This document shows, one piece after another, positions 50,031 to 57,150 of a DNA stretch of 64,000 nt. The position numbers and the translations under genes are program-made. This stretch comes from CALEMW01 sp964343835 (GTDB lineage: Bacteria; Krumholzibacteriota; Krumholzibacteriia; LZORAL124-64-63): NCBI GenBank assembly GCA_964343835.1, contig CAYFKR010000004.1, positions 124,001 through 188,000 on the forward strand. Direction: 5' to 3'. The stretch's first letter is position 1. Every line of letters begins with the position of its first letter. The notes beneath the pieces are model-generated. The model was not told the origin of the DNA. It saw only the letters and a program-made list of their open reading frames with translations, and searched no databases.

Positions 50031-50743
50031 CCAAGCGCGCCAACGACCGCATGCCGAGCCACCTCCGGCCGGTCCGCATGACCCGCGACTACCTGCCCCA
50101 CGCCGAGGGCTCGGTGCTGATCGAGATGGGCAACACCAAGGTCATCTGCACCTGCTCCCTGAGCCACGGCGTGCCCGGCTGGCTGCGCGGCAGCGGCCAG
50201 GGCTGGGTCACCGCCGAGTACGGCATGCTGCCCCGGGCCACCGGCGAGCGCACCCGCCGCGAGGCCACCAACGCCAACGGCCAGGGCGGCCGCACCATGG
50301 AGATCCAGCGGCTGATCGGCCGCAGCCTCCGCGCGGTCACGGACCTGACGGTGATGGGGGAGGTCACCGCCACCATCGACTGCGACGTGATCCAGGCCGA
50401 CGGCGGCACCCGCTGCGCCTCCATCAACGGCGCTTCGGTGGCCCTGTACGACGCCCTGTCGCGCCTGAACCTCAAGCGCCACCCCATGAGCGGGCTGGTG
50501 GGCGCGGTGAGCCTGGGCGTGGTGGACGGTGCCGTGGTCATCGACCTGGACTACGCCGAGGACTCCCGCGCCGGCACCGACATGAACATCGTGATGGCCG
50601 AGGGCGGCGGGCTCATCGAGGTGCAGGGCACCGCCGAGCACACCCCGTTCACCCGCGAGCAGCTCGACGCCATGGTGGACCTGGCGGGCGAGGGCATTGA
50701 GAAGCTGGTGGAACTGCAGCACCAGGTCCTGGAGACGAAGTGA
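50027..50743 (+). CDS. rph: Ribonuclease PH
   Basis: Phosphorolytic 3' exonuclease that trims tRNA precursors. 238 aa from GTG at 50027 (AAAGGA upstream). LRPVRMTRDYLPHAEGSVLI, WVTAEYGMLPRATGERTRRE, RTMEIQRLIGRSLRAVTDL, TIDCDVIQADGGTRCASING and LDYAEDSRAGTDMNIVMAEG are the conserved RNase PH blocks including the phosphate-binding Arg residues. In an operon with murI and rdgB, a pairing common in many phyla. Confidence 0.96.
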   Translation: MTKRANDRMPSHLRPVRMTRDYLPHAEGSVLIEMGNTKVICTCSLSHGVPGWLRGSGQGWVTAEYGMLPRATGERTRREATNANGQGGRTMEIQRLIGRSLRAVTDLTVMGEVTATIDCDVIQADGGTRCASINGASVALYDALSRLNLKRHPMSGLVGAVSLGVVDGAVVIDLDYAEDSRAGTDMNIVMAEGGGLIEVQGTAEHTPFTREQLDAMVDLAGEGIEKLVELQHQVLETK

Positions 50744-51756
50744 TGGGCGAGCGCCGCATCGTCGTGCTGGCCAGCCGCAACGCCCACAAGGTGGAGGAGC
50801 TGCGGCAGCTCTGTGCGGAATTGCCCTTCGACGTGCGCCCTGCCTCGGACTGGCCCGGCCTGCCCGACGTGATCGAGGACGGCACCACCATCCTGGGCAA
50901 CGCCACCCGCAAGGCCGTGGCCACCGCCGCCTACACCGGCGAGATCGCCGTGGCCGACGACACCTCGCTGTGCGTCCAGGCCCTCAACGGCCTGCCCGAC
51001 GTGTTCGCGGCTCGCTTCGCCGGCCCCGGCTGCAGCTACCAGGACAACTGCGACCTGATGTCGGACATGATGGCCGACGTGCCCGACGGTCAGCGCCAGG
51101 CGTGGTTCTCCACGGCGGCGGTGTGGGTGGATCCGCGGCCCGATTCGACGACGTCCGATACAGGGCCCGAGGTCGCGGTGCGCTGGATGCACGATCCCTA
51201 CCGCCGGTCCATCCACGTGGCCGACATCGAGGACGAGGACGCCTACTGGAACGAGCTGTCGGACCGCCGCGCCGCCTGGGACGCCTACGTGGCCCCGAGG
51301 CTCGAGCCGTCGGCAGCGGTGGGCGTGGACAACGATCGTCTGCGGGAGATCCTGACGGGCCTGACGGGCCCTTCGCGCCACGGCGGCCGTCCGCTGGACT
51401 CGGACCCGGAGCACCTGCGTCTGCCCGACACGCGCCTGTGGACCGCCGCCGGTCCCGACGAGGAGAACGCCCTGACCCGCATCGCCCCGACCGGCCTGCC
51501 CGCCGACGCTCCCGGCCGGGCCGTGAACGCCCCGGTGTGGCGCGAGCTGTCGTGCACGGGCCGCGTGATCGGCGAGATCGTCCGGTCGCCTCGCGGCACT
51601 CGCGGCTTCGGCTACGACCCGGTCTTCCGCCCCTTGGACAGCGACCGCACCCTGGCCGAGATGGGGTCGGACGAGAAGAACGCCCTGAGCCACCGCGGCC
51701 GCGCCATGCGCCGCCTGCTGGCGGGCGTGGCCGCCGTGTACGGGCGACCAGATTGA
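50743..51756 (+). CDS. rdgB: RdgB/HAM1 NTP pyrophosphatase with about 130-residue insertion
   Basis: 337 aa, against roughly 200 for the family. Conserved blocks flank an extra segment: ASRNAHKVEELRQL (10-23), VADDTSLCVQALNGLP (70-85) with the catalytic Asp, ARFAGPGCSY (90-99), then residues 131-265 unlike RdgB, then GEIVRSPRGTRGFGYDPVF (277-295) and MGSDEKNALSHRGRA. The insert interrupts the central sheet between WFSTAAVWVDP and ELSCTGRVIGEI, contains acidic and Arg-rich stretches, and shows no domain I recognise. The house-cleaning activity on dITP/XTP is probably kept because all catalytic motifs remain. Confidence 0.87.
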   Translation: MGERRIVVLASRNAHKVEELRQLCAELPFDVRPASDWPGLPDVIEDGTTILGNATRKAVATAAYTGEIAVADDTSLCVQALNGLPDVFAARFAGPGCSYQDNCDLMSDMMADVPDGQRQAWFSTAAVWVDPRPDSTTSDTGPEVAVRWMHDPYRRSIHVADIEDEDAYWNELSDRRAAWDAYVAPRLEPSAAVGVDNDRLREILTGLTGPSRHGGRPLDSDPEHLRLPDTRLWTAAGPDEENALTRIAPTGLPADAPGRAVNAPVWRELSCTGRVIGEIVRSPRGTRGFGYDPVFRPLDSDRTLAEMGSDEKNALSHRGRAMRRLLAGVAAVYGRPD

Positions 51757-51781
51757 CACCGACGCCGGGCCTCACGATGAT
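51753..51781 (+). promoter_or_regulatory. tRNA-Pro promoter
   Basis: TTGACA (51753-51758), overlapping the rdgB stop, is 17 bases from GATGAT (51776-51781); the tRNA begins 24 bases further. Confidence 0.65.
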
Positions 51782-51804
51782 GGGGCCCGCCATGAGCCTC
51801 CGGT

Positions 51805-51881
51805 CGGGGCGTGGCGCAGCCCGGTAGCGCATCTGCTTTGGGAGCAGAGGGTCGCTGGTTCGAATCCAGTCGCCCCGACCA
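51805..51881 (+). tRNA. tRNA-Pro (TGG)
   Basis: 77 nt with encoded CCA. Acceptor CGGGGCG/CGCCCCG, anticodon loop TTTGGGA giving TGG, T-arm CTGGTTCGAATCCAG. Confidence 0.95.
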
Positions 51882-51895
51882 CCTCACCTCGTTTG

Positions 51896-51947
51896 ACGAA
51901 TGATGCCGCCTGCAGCCGGACGCCCGGCTGTGGGCGACATCATTCGT
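51896..51947 (+). repeat. 52-bp imperfect palindrome downstream of tRNA-Pro
   Basis: Outer arms ACGAATGATG (51896-51905) and CATCATTCGT (51938-51947) are a perfect 10-bp match; inside, CAGCCGG (51913-51919) pairs with CCGGCTG (51924-51930), with GCC/GGC between. It could be a tRNA terminator without U tract or a small palindromic repeat unit. The remaining sequence to 52130 is C-rich with no gene or further structure that I can support. Confidence 0.6.
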
Positions 51948-52130
51948 GAAATCTGTACCGTCTCCCGCCGGCGACCCGGCTCTCCGCATCGTCAACCTCG
52001 ATCAACCAGCCCAGACAGAATCGACCACCAACCTGTTATTCCCCCCGGCCCCCCCCTTGCCACCCCACCCCCGACCGGCCGGCACGAGCCCCGGCCGCCG
52101 CGGGAGGTCCGAGACCCCCTCCGACACGGC

Positions 52131-52159
52131 TTGACACGATGGGGCCCAACCCCCATTAT
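52131..52159 (+). promoter_or_regulatory. tRNA-Arg/tRNA-His promoter
   Basis: TTGACA (52131-52136), 17 bases, CATTAT (52154-52159), 38 bases before tRNA-Arg. Another perfect -35 in front of a tRNA unit. Confidence 0.6.
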
Positions 52160-52196
52160 TCCCTCTCCGCGCCCCGGCGCGGGCGCCTGGGAAGTC

Positions 52197-52273
52197 GCGC
52201 CTGTAGCTCAGTTGGAGAGAGCATCGGACTTCTAATCCGGCGGTCGCAGGTTCGAATCCTGCCAGGCGCGCCA
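52197..52273 (+). tRNA. tRNA-Arg (TCT)
   Basis: 77 nt with encoded CCA. Acceptor GCGCCTG/CAGGCGC, anticodon loop CTTCTAA giving TCT, T-arm CAGGTTCGAATCCTG. Confidence 0.95.
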
Positions 52274-52286
52274 ACGAATCAGTGGT

Positions 52287-52363
52287 GGTGGATGTAGCTC
52301 AGTCGGCAGAGCCCCTGGTTGTGGTCCAGGTGGTCGGGGGTTCGAATCCCCTCATCCACCCCA
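52287..52363 (+). tRNA. tRNA-His (GTG)
   Basis: 77 nt counting the G at -1 (52287), which faces C73 as required for tRNA-His. Acceptor GTGGATG/CATCCAC, anticodon loop TTGTGGT giving GTG, encoded CCA. Fourteen bases after tRNA-Arg, so cotranscribed. Confidence 0.95.
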
Positions 52364-52395
52364 CCTCTTCTCCCTCCCTCGCGGAGGGGCGCGCG

Positions 52396-52420
52396 CGGTC
52401 CCGCAGTCGGGGCCGTTTTT
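52396..52420 (+). terminator. Intrinsic terminator after tRNA-His
   Basis: CGGTCCC (52396-52402) pairs with GGGGCCG (52409-52415), one wobble, followed directly by five T. Confidence 0.7.
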
Positions 52421-52455
52421 CGCGCCGGGGGGTGGTGTCGGCGTCGCCGATGTCC

Positions 52456-52461
52456 TAGAAT
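52456..52461 (+). promoter_or_regulatory. Candidate -10 of ssb
   Basis: TAGAAT, 90 bases before the ssb start; no convincing -35. The same hexamer stands 68 bases before the LVIVD gene at 53162 (53089-53094). Confidence 0.35.
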
Positions 52462-52550
52462 GCCCCCGACGAGGCGGGCCGTACGACCGGTCGGAAGCCC
52501 TCCCGCCACAGAGCGGCACCGCCGCGAACAATTCCAGGAGGAACGGACAC

Positions 52551-53030
52551 ATGGCCAGCGTGAACAAGGCGATCATCGTGGGCAACCTCGGGCGCGATCC
52601 CGAGATGCGGTACACCCAGAGCAACACCGCCGTGACGAACTTCACCGTGGCGACCACCGACCAGTGGACCGACCGCGACGGCAACCGCCAGGAGCGCACC
52701 GAGTGGCATCGCGTGGTGGCGTGGGCCCGCCTCGGGGAGATCTGCGGCCAGTACCTGCAGAAGGGCAAGCAGGTCTACATCGAGGGCCGCCTGCAGACCC
52801 GCGAGTGGGAGGACCAGCAGGGCCAGAAGCGCTACACCACCGAGATCGTGGCCCAGACCATGCAGATGCTCGGCCGCGCCGGTGATGGCGGTGGGCAGGG
52901 CGGCGGCGGCAACTACGGCGGAGGGCACGACAACGCCCAGCCCGCGCGCCAGGCCCAGCAGGGCGGCCCCGCGGACGATCCGTTCCCCGCGGCTCCCATG
53001 CCGGGCGAGGACGACGACCTGCCGTTCTAG
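52551..53030 (+). CDS. ssb: Single-stranded DNA-binding protein
   Basis: 159 aa. OB-fold residues MASVNKAIIVGNLGRDPEMR, NFTVATTDQWTDRDGNRQER, TEWHRVVAWARLGEICGQYL, KGKQVYIEGRLQTREWEDQQ fill positions 1-110; a Gly/Gln-rich flexible linker follows, ending in the acidic tip EDDDLPF that binds replication and repair proteins. AGGAGG precedes the ATG. It binds single-stranded DNA in replication, recombination and repair. A hairpin terminator follows at 53055-53078. Confidence 0.97.
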   Translation: MASVNKAIIVGNLGRDPEMRYTQSNTAVTNFTVATTDQWTDRDGNRQERTEWHRVVAWARLGEICGQYLQKGKQVYIEGRLQTREWEDQQGQKRYTTEIVAQTMQMLGRAGDGGGQGGGGNYGGGHDNAQPARQAQQGGPADDPFPAAPMPGEDDDLPF

Positions 53031-53054
53031 CGCACCGCGCGACGACACGACCGG

Positions 53055-53082
53055 AGGGGCGCCCCCAGGGGCGCCCCTCTTC
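53055..53082 (+). terminator. Terminator after ssb
   Basis: 11-bp perfect stem (53055-53065 with 53068-53078) followed by CTTCG, 25 bases after the stop. Confidence 0.7.
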
Positions 53083-53161
53083 GTGTGTTAGAATGGTGCC
53101 CCCGGAGCGTTGATGTCGTATCCTGTCGTCATCGCAACCGATCCCGATCCGTGGAGCCGCC

Positions 53162-55663
53162 ATGACCACCGCCCGTGTCCTGATGATCCGCCTCCTGATC
53201 TGCCTGCTCCTGCCGGCCCTCTCCGCCGCCGTCGACCCCTGCGTGGATCACTCGCGTTCGCTCAAGCTCGAGGCCATCCGCACCACGCCCGGCCCCGCCG
53301 GCGACCTGGATCTCGTGGACGGAATGCTCTACGTGGCCTGCGACGACTATGGCCTGCGGATCTACGACCTGGCCCAGCCCACGGTGCCGTGGTTCGAGGG
53401 GGCATTGGATCTGGGCGCGGGGGAGTGGGACGTGGCTGTCGGCACCTCCGTCGCCGCCATGGGTCGCCGCGACATCCCGCTGCTGCAGGTCGTGGACCTG
53501 ACCGATACCGCGGCCCCCCGCACCGCCGGTTCCCTGCCCCTGCCGGGCCGCGTGATCGATGCCGACGCCCAGGGCGCCTACGCCTGGCTGATCTGCGATC
53601 CCGAGGCGGCGGAGGAATCTACCGTGCTGGTGACCGTCGACCTCTCGGACCCCGACCTGCCGGTGATCACCGACACCGACGACATCCCCGACCAGAGCGC
53701 GTCGGTCGTGGCCGGCGACATGCGCGTGTGCGTGGCGGGGCCTCTGATGCCCAACCTCACCGTGTTCGACGCGTTCGATGCCTCCGCTCCGACACCCCTC
53801 GGCACCTGGCACGGCGGCGGCCTGGTGCGTGACGTGGCCCTGGAAGCCGGGCAGGCCGTATTGACCGGCCTCGATGTGCTGGCGGGCCTGGACGTGAGCG
53901 GTGCCGGCGACCCTGCCCACGTGTGGTCGTGGGATCCGGACGGCCTGTCCCTGGACGGCGTGGCCCTGTTCGGCGGCCGGTTCGTGCTGACGGGCGACGG
54001 CGTGGACGACGGCATCGGCCTGCGTGTGCTGGACCTGCTCTCGCCGGTGGACGAGCCCGTGCGAGCCTCCAGCGCCATGACCGCCCGCGACGTGGCGACC
54101 CTCGGCAACACCATCTACCTGGCCCGCGGCGACGACGGCGTGGCCGTGGTCTCCGCCAACGACCTGCGGCCGGCCCGCCCAGCCCACGTGCACGGTCCCG
54201 AATCGGCGTGGGACGTGGTGATCGACGCCGCGGCCTCGGGCCAGCGCGCCGTCGCCCTGGTGGAGACCCGCAACGCCCAGGGCTCGGACGTGGGGCGCCT
54301 GTGGACCTTCGACGCCGCCGACCCCGATGCTCCGGTTCGCTGCGGCTTCGTGGACGTGCCCACCGAGCCTCGGGTGGTCGCCCTGGCCGACAACATCGCT
54401 GCCGTGGCCAATTACCGACCGACCCTCGGCTACGGCGAACTGCAGCTGGTGCGCGTCGCCGATCCCTGCAACCCGGCCTTCGCCGGACAGATCTTCCTGG
54501 ACGGCGACCCGTCGGCGATCCTGATGCGCGGCCGCACCGTCGACATCTTCGTGCGCAGCACCGATGTGGGCACCTCGTCGCAGTGGGTCACCATCGACGT
54601 CTCGGATCCGGACCTGCCGGTGATTACCCGCCTGTGGCCCCTGATCGCGGAGCCCGTGGCGGCGGCCGCCAGCGACGGCCTGATGGTGGTGTCGTACGTG
54701 GAAGCCCTCGACGTCTACGACATCTCCGGCGCCGACCCGGTCCTGGTGGGTGACTGGTTCACGAGCTTCACCTACACGTCGGTGGCCGTCAGCGGCACCG
54801 ACCTGCTGCTGGGCGCCCACGGCTTCCTGATCGGCGCCGACCTGGACGATCCGGGCGTGCTGGATCTGCACGGCTCCATGTGGCTGCCGGGCGCATGCGG
54901 CGACATCGTGCTGGACGGCGCCACCGCCTACGTCGCCTCGACCGACCTGCTGGCCGTGGACGTGGGTGCGTTCGAGGCCCCGTCGCTCATCGGGACCGTC
55001 GGCCCCGGCGCTGGTCGTGGCGCGGCCATGGGCAACGGCGTGCTGTATGCCGCCGCCGGACCGGCCGGACTGCACACCCTGCGGCCCCACTGCTTCGACG
55101 GGGTGCCCCTGGAGGTCTCCGGTCTTGCGGGTCACGCCGAGCCCCACATGGCGGTGCTGGAGTGGACCGTCCACGGTGACCTGGAACCGGAGCGGATGCG
55201 CCTGATGGCGGGCCGCGCCCCCCGCATCCGGGAAGTCCCGTTCGAGGCTGACGGCTCGGCGTACACGGCCAGCGACTGGCGCGCCCGCGGCACCGTGACC
55301 TACGCCCTGCAGCTCCTGGACGCCCGCGGCGAGTGGATCACCCTCGACGAGATCCGCCTGCGCATTCCCGACGCCGACGTGCCCTCGGCCAGCGCCCTGG
55401 GCGACCCCTTTCCGAACCCCTTCAACCCCAGCGTGACGGTGCCCTTCGCCCTGGCGCGCACCGGCCCGGTGACGGTGTCGGTCCACGACGCCGCTGGCCG
55501 CCGCCTGACGACCCTCGCCGACGGCTCCTGGCCCTACGGCCGCCACGAGCTGGTGTGGGACGGACGCGACGACGCCGGCCGTGCGATGCCGGCCGGCGTG
55601 TACATGGTCCACCTGAGGTCGGAGGCGGGGGAGGACTCGAGCAAGGTGATGCTCGTCCGCTAG
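53162..55663 (+). CDS. Secreted LVIVD-repeat beta-propeller protein with FlgD-like C-terminal domain
   Basis: 833 aa. A signal peptide (RLLICLLLPALSAAV) is followed by many LVIVD-type repeats, each with a pattern such as DGMLYVACDDYGLRIYDLAQ, TIYLARGDDGVAVVSANDL or GLMVVSYVEALDVYDISGAD, folding as a propeller. The C terminus (about 750-833) is a FlgD Ig-like/T9SS-type sorting domain: GDPFPNPFNPSVTVPFAL, VTVSVHDAAGRRL and AGVYMVHLRSEAG. Such domains direct cell-surface display in FCB-related phyla. Paralogue of the protein at 60082. Likely an extracellular adhesion or binding protein; ligand unknown. Confidence 0.83.
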   Translation: MTTARVLMIRLLICLLLPALSAAVDPCVDHSRSLKLEAIRTTPGPAGDLDLVDGMLYVACDDYGLRIYDLAQPTVPWFEGALDLGAGEWDVAVGTSVAAMGRRDIPLLQVVDLTDTAAPRTAGSLPLPGRVIDADAQGAYAWLICDPEAAEESTVLVTVDLSDPDLPVITDTDDIPDQSASVVAGDMRVCVAGPLMPNLTVFDAFDASAPTPLGTWHGGGLVRDVALEAGQAVLTGLDVLAGLDVSGAGDPAHVWSWDPDGLSLDGVALFGGRFVLTGDGVDDGIGLRVLDLLSPVDEPVRASSAMTARDVATLGNTIYLARGDDGVAVVSANDLRPARPAHVHGPESAWDVVIDAAASGQRAVALVETRNAQGSDVGRLWTFDAADPDAPVRCGFVDVPTEPRVVALADNIAAVANYRPTLGYGELQLVRVADPCNPAFAGQIFLDGDPSAILMRGRTVDIFVRSTDVGTSSQWVTIDVSDPDLPVITRLWPLIAEPVAAAASDGLMVVSYVEALDVYDISGADPVLVGDWFTSFTYTSVAVSGTDLLLGAHGFLIGADLDDPGVLDLHGSMWLPGACGDIVLDGATAYVASTDLLAVDVGAFEAPSLIGTVGPGAGRGAAMGNGVLYAAAGPAGLHTLRPHCFDGVPLEVSGLAGHAEPHMAVLEWTVHGDLEPERMRLMAGRAPRIREVPFEADGSAYTASDWRARGTVTYALQLLDARGEWITLDEIRLRIPDADVPSASALGDPFPNPFNPSVTVPFALARTGPVTVSVHDAAGRRLTTLADGSWPYGRHELVWDGRDDAGRAMPAGVYMVHLRSEAGEDSSKVMLVR

Positions 55664-55698
55664 GTCATCCGGAAGTGTTCCGGAAGTGTTCAGGAAGT

Positions 55699-56346
55699 CT
55701 AGGCACGCACCTCGCAGTGCCTGTACAGATCGCACCCGTCGCAGTCAGGCTTGCGCGCCTTGCAGACGGCGCGGCCGTGCTCGATCATCAGGTGTCCGAT
55801 CTCCACCCAGTTCTTCCTCGGCACGCACTCGTTCAGGTCGCGCTCGATCTTCACGGCCTCCTTGGGCCCGTGTCCGGTGAGCCCCAGCTTCACGGAGATG
55901 CGCCCCACGTGGGTGTCCACCACCACGCCGTCGGGTTTGCCCATGGCCACGCCCAGCACCACGTTGGCCGTCTTGCGCCCCACGCCCGCCAGCTTCACCA
56001 GGTCGGTCATGGAATCGGGCAGCTCGCCCCCGTGCTTCTCCACGATGTCCCGGCAGCAGCTCTGGATCGACTTGGCCTTCTGCCGGAAGAACCCGGTGGA
56101 CCGGATAGCCTCCTCGATCTCCCCGATGGGTGCGTCGGCGAAGGCCTGCGCGTCGGGGAAGGCGCGGAAGAGATCCGGGGTGACCATGTTGACCCGCGCG
56201 TCGGTGCACTGGGCGCTCAGGATGGTGGCGATGAGCAGCTCGAAGGGGGTGCGGTGCAGCAGGCTGCACTCGGCGTCGGGGAAGTTCTTCTTCAGGATCC
56301 GCACCACGTTGCGGACGCGCTTCTTGCGGGCTTCCAGATCGAGCAT
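55699..56346 (-). CDS. nth: Endonuclease III
   Basis: 215-aa base-excision DNA glycosylase/AP lyase acting on oxidised pyrimidines. LLIATILSAQCTDARVNMVT, the helix-hairpin-helix LAGVGRKTANVVLG with catalytic Lys, VVVDTHVGRISVKLGL with catalytic Asp, and the 4Fe-4S ligands CKARKPDCDGCDLYRHC close the protein. Start at 56346 chosen because homologues begin near LDLEARKK; the upstream in-frame stretch is non-coding. Convergent with the LVIVD gene at 53162; 35 bases separate them. Confidence 0.95.
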   Translation of the reverse strand: MLDLEARKKRVRNVVRILKKNFPDAECSLLHRTPFELLIATILSAQCTDARVNMVTPDLFRAFPDAQAFADAPIGEIEEAIRSTGFFRQKAKSIQSCCRDIVEKHGGELPDSMTDLVKLAGVGRKTANVVLGVAMGKPDGVVVDTHVGRISVKLGLTGHGPKEAVKIERDLNECVPRKNWVEIGHLMIEHGRAVCKARKPDCDGCDLYRHCEVRA

Positions 56347-56388
56347 CGGGGGGCCTTTCCGGGGGCAGGGAAACAGGGGGCCGTTTTC

Positions 56389-56417
56389 TTGACACGGGGG
56401 GGATCCGGTGCTAGTTT
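56389..56417 (+). promoter_or_regulatory. tRNA-Lys promoter
   Basis: TTGACA (56389-56394), 17-base spacer, TAGTTT (56412-56417) with TGC directly before the -10. Start point about 55 bases ahead of the tRNA. Confidence 0.8.
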
Positions 56418-56478
56418 GCGGATCCCGGCGGGGGAGGATATCACTCCTTCCCGTGCCGCACCACATTATGAATACGGT

Positions 56479-56554
56479 GCGCCACTAGCTCAACTGGCAG
56501 AGCAGCTGACTCTTAATCAGCCGGTTCGGGGTTCAAGTCCCTGGTGGCGTACCA
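56479..56554 (+). tRNA. tRNA-Lys (CTT)
   Basis: 76 nt with encoded CCA. Acceptor GCGCCAC/GTGGCGT (one G-U pair), anticodon loop CTCTTAA giving CTT, T-arm GGGGTTCAAGTCCC. Confidence 0.95.
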
Positions 56555-56560
56555 ACGATG

Positions 56561-56594
56561 ACGGGACCCTGATCCATCGGGGTCCCGTTTCTTA
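56561..56594 (+). terminator. Terminator after tRNA-Lys
   Basis: 9-bp perfect stem (56561-56569 with 56580-56588) followed by TTCTTATT. Confidence 0.75.
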
Positions 56595-56631
56595 TTCCCC
56601 ATGAATAGCCTCGGCATAACCTCCCTCCTTA

Positions 56632-56660
56632 TTGACACTTCCGCTATAGTGAACGACTAT
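56632..56660 (+). promoter_or_regulatory. Candidate promoter of the 132-aa orphan gene
   Basis: Consensus TTGACA (56632-56637) in an unusually AT-rich stretch; GACTAT (56655-56660) lies 17 bases downstream, and TATAGT at 56645 is another possible -10. The ribosome site GAGGAGG follows before the ATG at 56696. Confidence 0.5.
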
Positions 56661-56695
56661 GTTCAAATATCCCTCACTCCACCGAGGAGGTCCCC

Positions 56696-57094
56696 ATGGG
56701 CATCATCAAACACACCCCCATGCCGCGGTCCAAGAAGGACAAGACCATCCCCTACACCTACGAGGCCCAGGTCGACCTGCTGCGCGGGCAGGGCGATCGC
56801 CCCATGCCCGAATCTTACTTCGCCGACACCATCTGCGGGCTCGTCGAGACGTTGGTGGAGGAGGGCATCGCACCCCACGAGGTGTGTCTCTTCGGCGTCT
56901 ACCAGGGGAAGCAGATCGAGCTGGAGACCGACCGCTGCGTCGGCGACGACGGCGACTGGATGGTCCCGCCCCAGCTCTGCCACGAGCTCGAGGCCTACTA
57001 CCGCGAGACCATGGACGACCGTTACCGCGGGCACGTGGAACACGGCTCCTGCCGGTACGAGGACCGCGACACCACCGGACACGGACCCTACTGA
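56696..57094 (+). CDS. Conserved-looking 132-aa protein of unknown function
   Basis: I do not recognise a named family. The protein has a compact, soluble character: a basic start (MPRSKKDKTIPYTYEAQVDL), a helical middle (YFADTICGLVETLVEEGIAP), a strand-like VCLFGVYQGKQIEL and a C-terminal part rich in charged and aromatic residues (LCHELEAYYRETMDDRYRGH, then GSCRYEDRDTTGHGP). There are four Cys, not spaced like a zinc finger. It is monocistronic, with good promoter and ribosome-site candidates and a terminator at 57103-57126, which argues for a real, well-expressed gene. Coding bias agrees with its neighbours. Confidence 0.75.
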   Translation: MGIIKHTPMPRSKKDKTIPYTYEAQVDLLRGQGDRPMPESYFADTICGLVETLVEEGIAPHEVCLFGVYQGKQIELETDRCVGDDGDWMVPPQLCHELEAYYRETMDDRYRGHVEHGSCRYEDRDTTGHGPY

Positions 57095-57102
57095 ACGCGA
57101 AA

Positions 57103-57130
57103 AGGGGGACGCCCCAGCGTCCCCCTCTTC
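57103..57130. terminator. Terminator between orphan gene and porin-like gene
   Basis: 10-bp perfect stem (57103-57112 with 57117-57126) followed by CTTCC; A-rich on the other side, so it can serve both convergent genes. Confidence 0.7.
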
Positions 57131-57150
57131 CTCGTGACCGCGTTCTCCCC

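Noticed and set aside
51882..52196. Small ORFs between tRNA-Pro and tRNA-Arg
   Set aside because: No ribosome site or coding bias; the region is C-rich and partly palindromic.
52141..52274. ORFs running through the tRNA-Arg and tRNA-His genes
   Set aside because: Both strands are explained by tRNA structure.
53162..55663. Possible tandem DNA repeats within the LVIVD genes
   Set aside because: Repeats are at protein-motif level and strongly diverged; no exact DNA repeat long enough to report.
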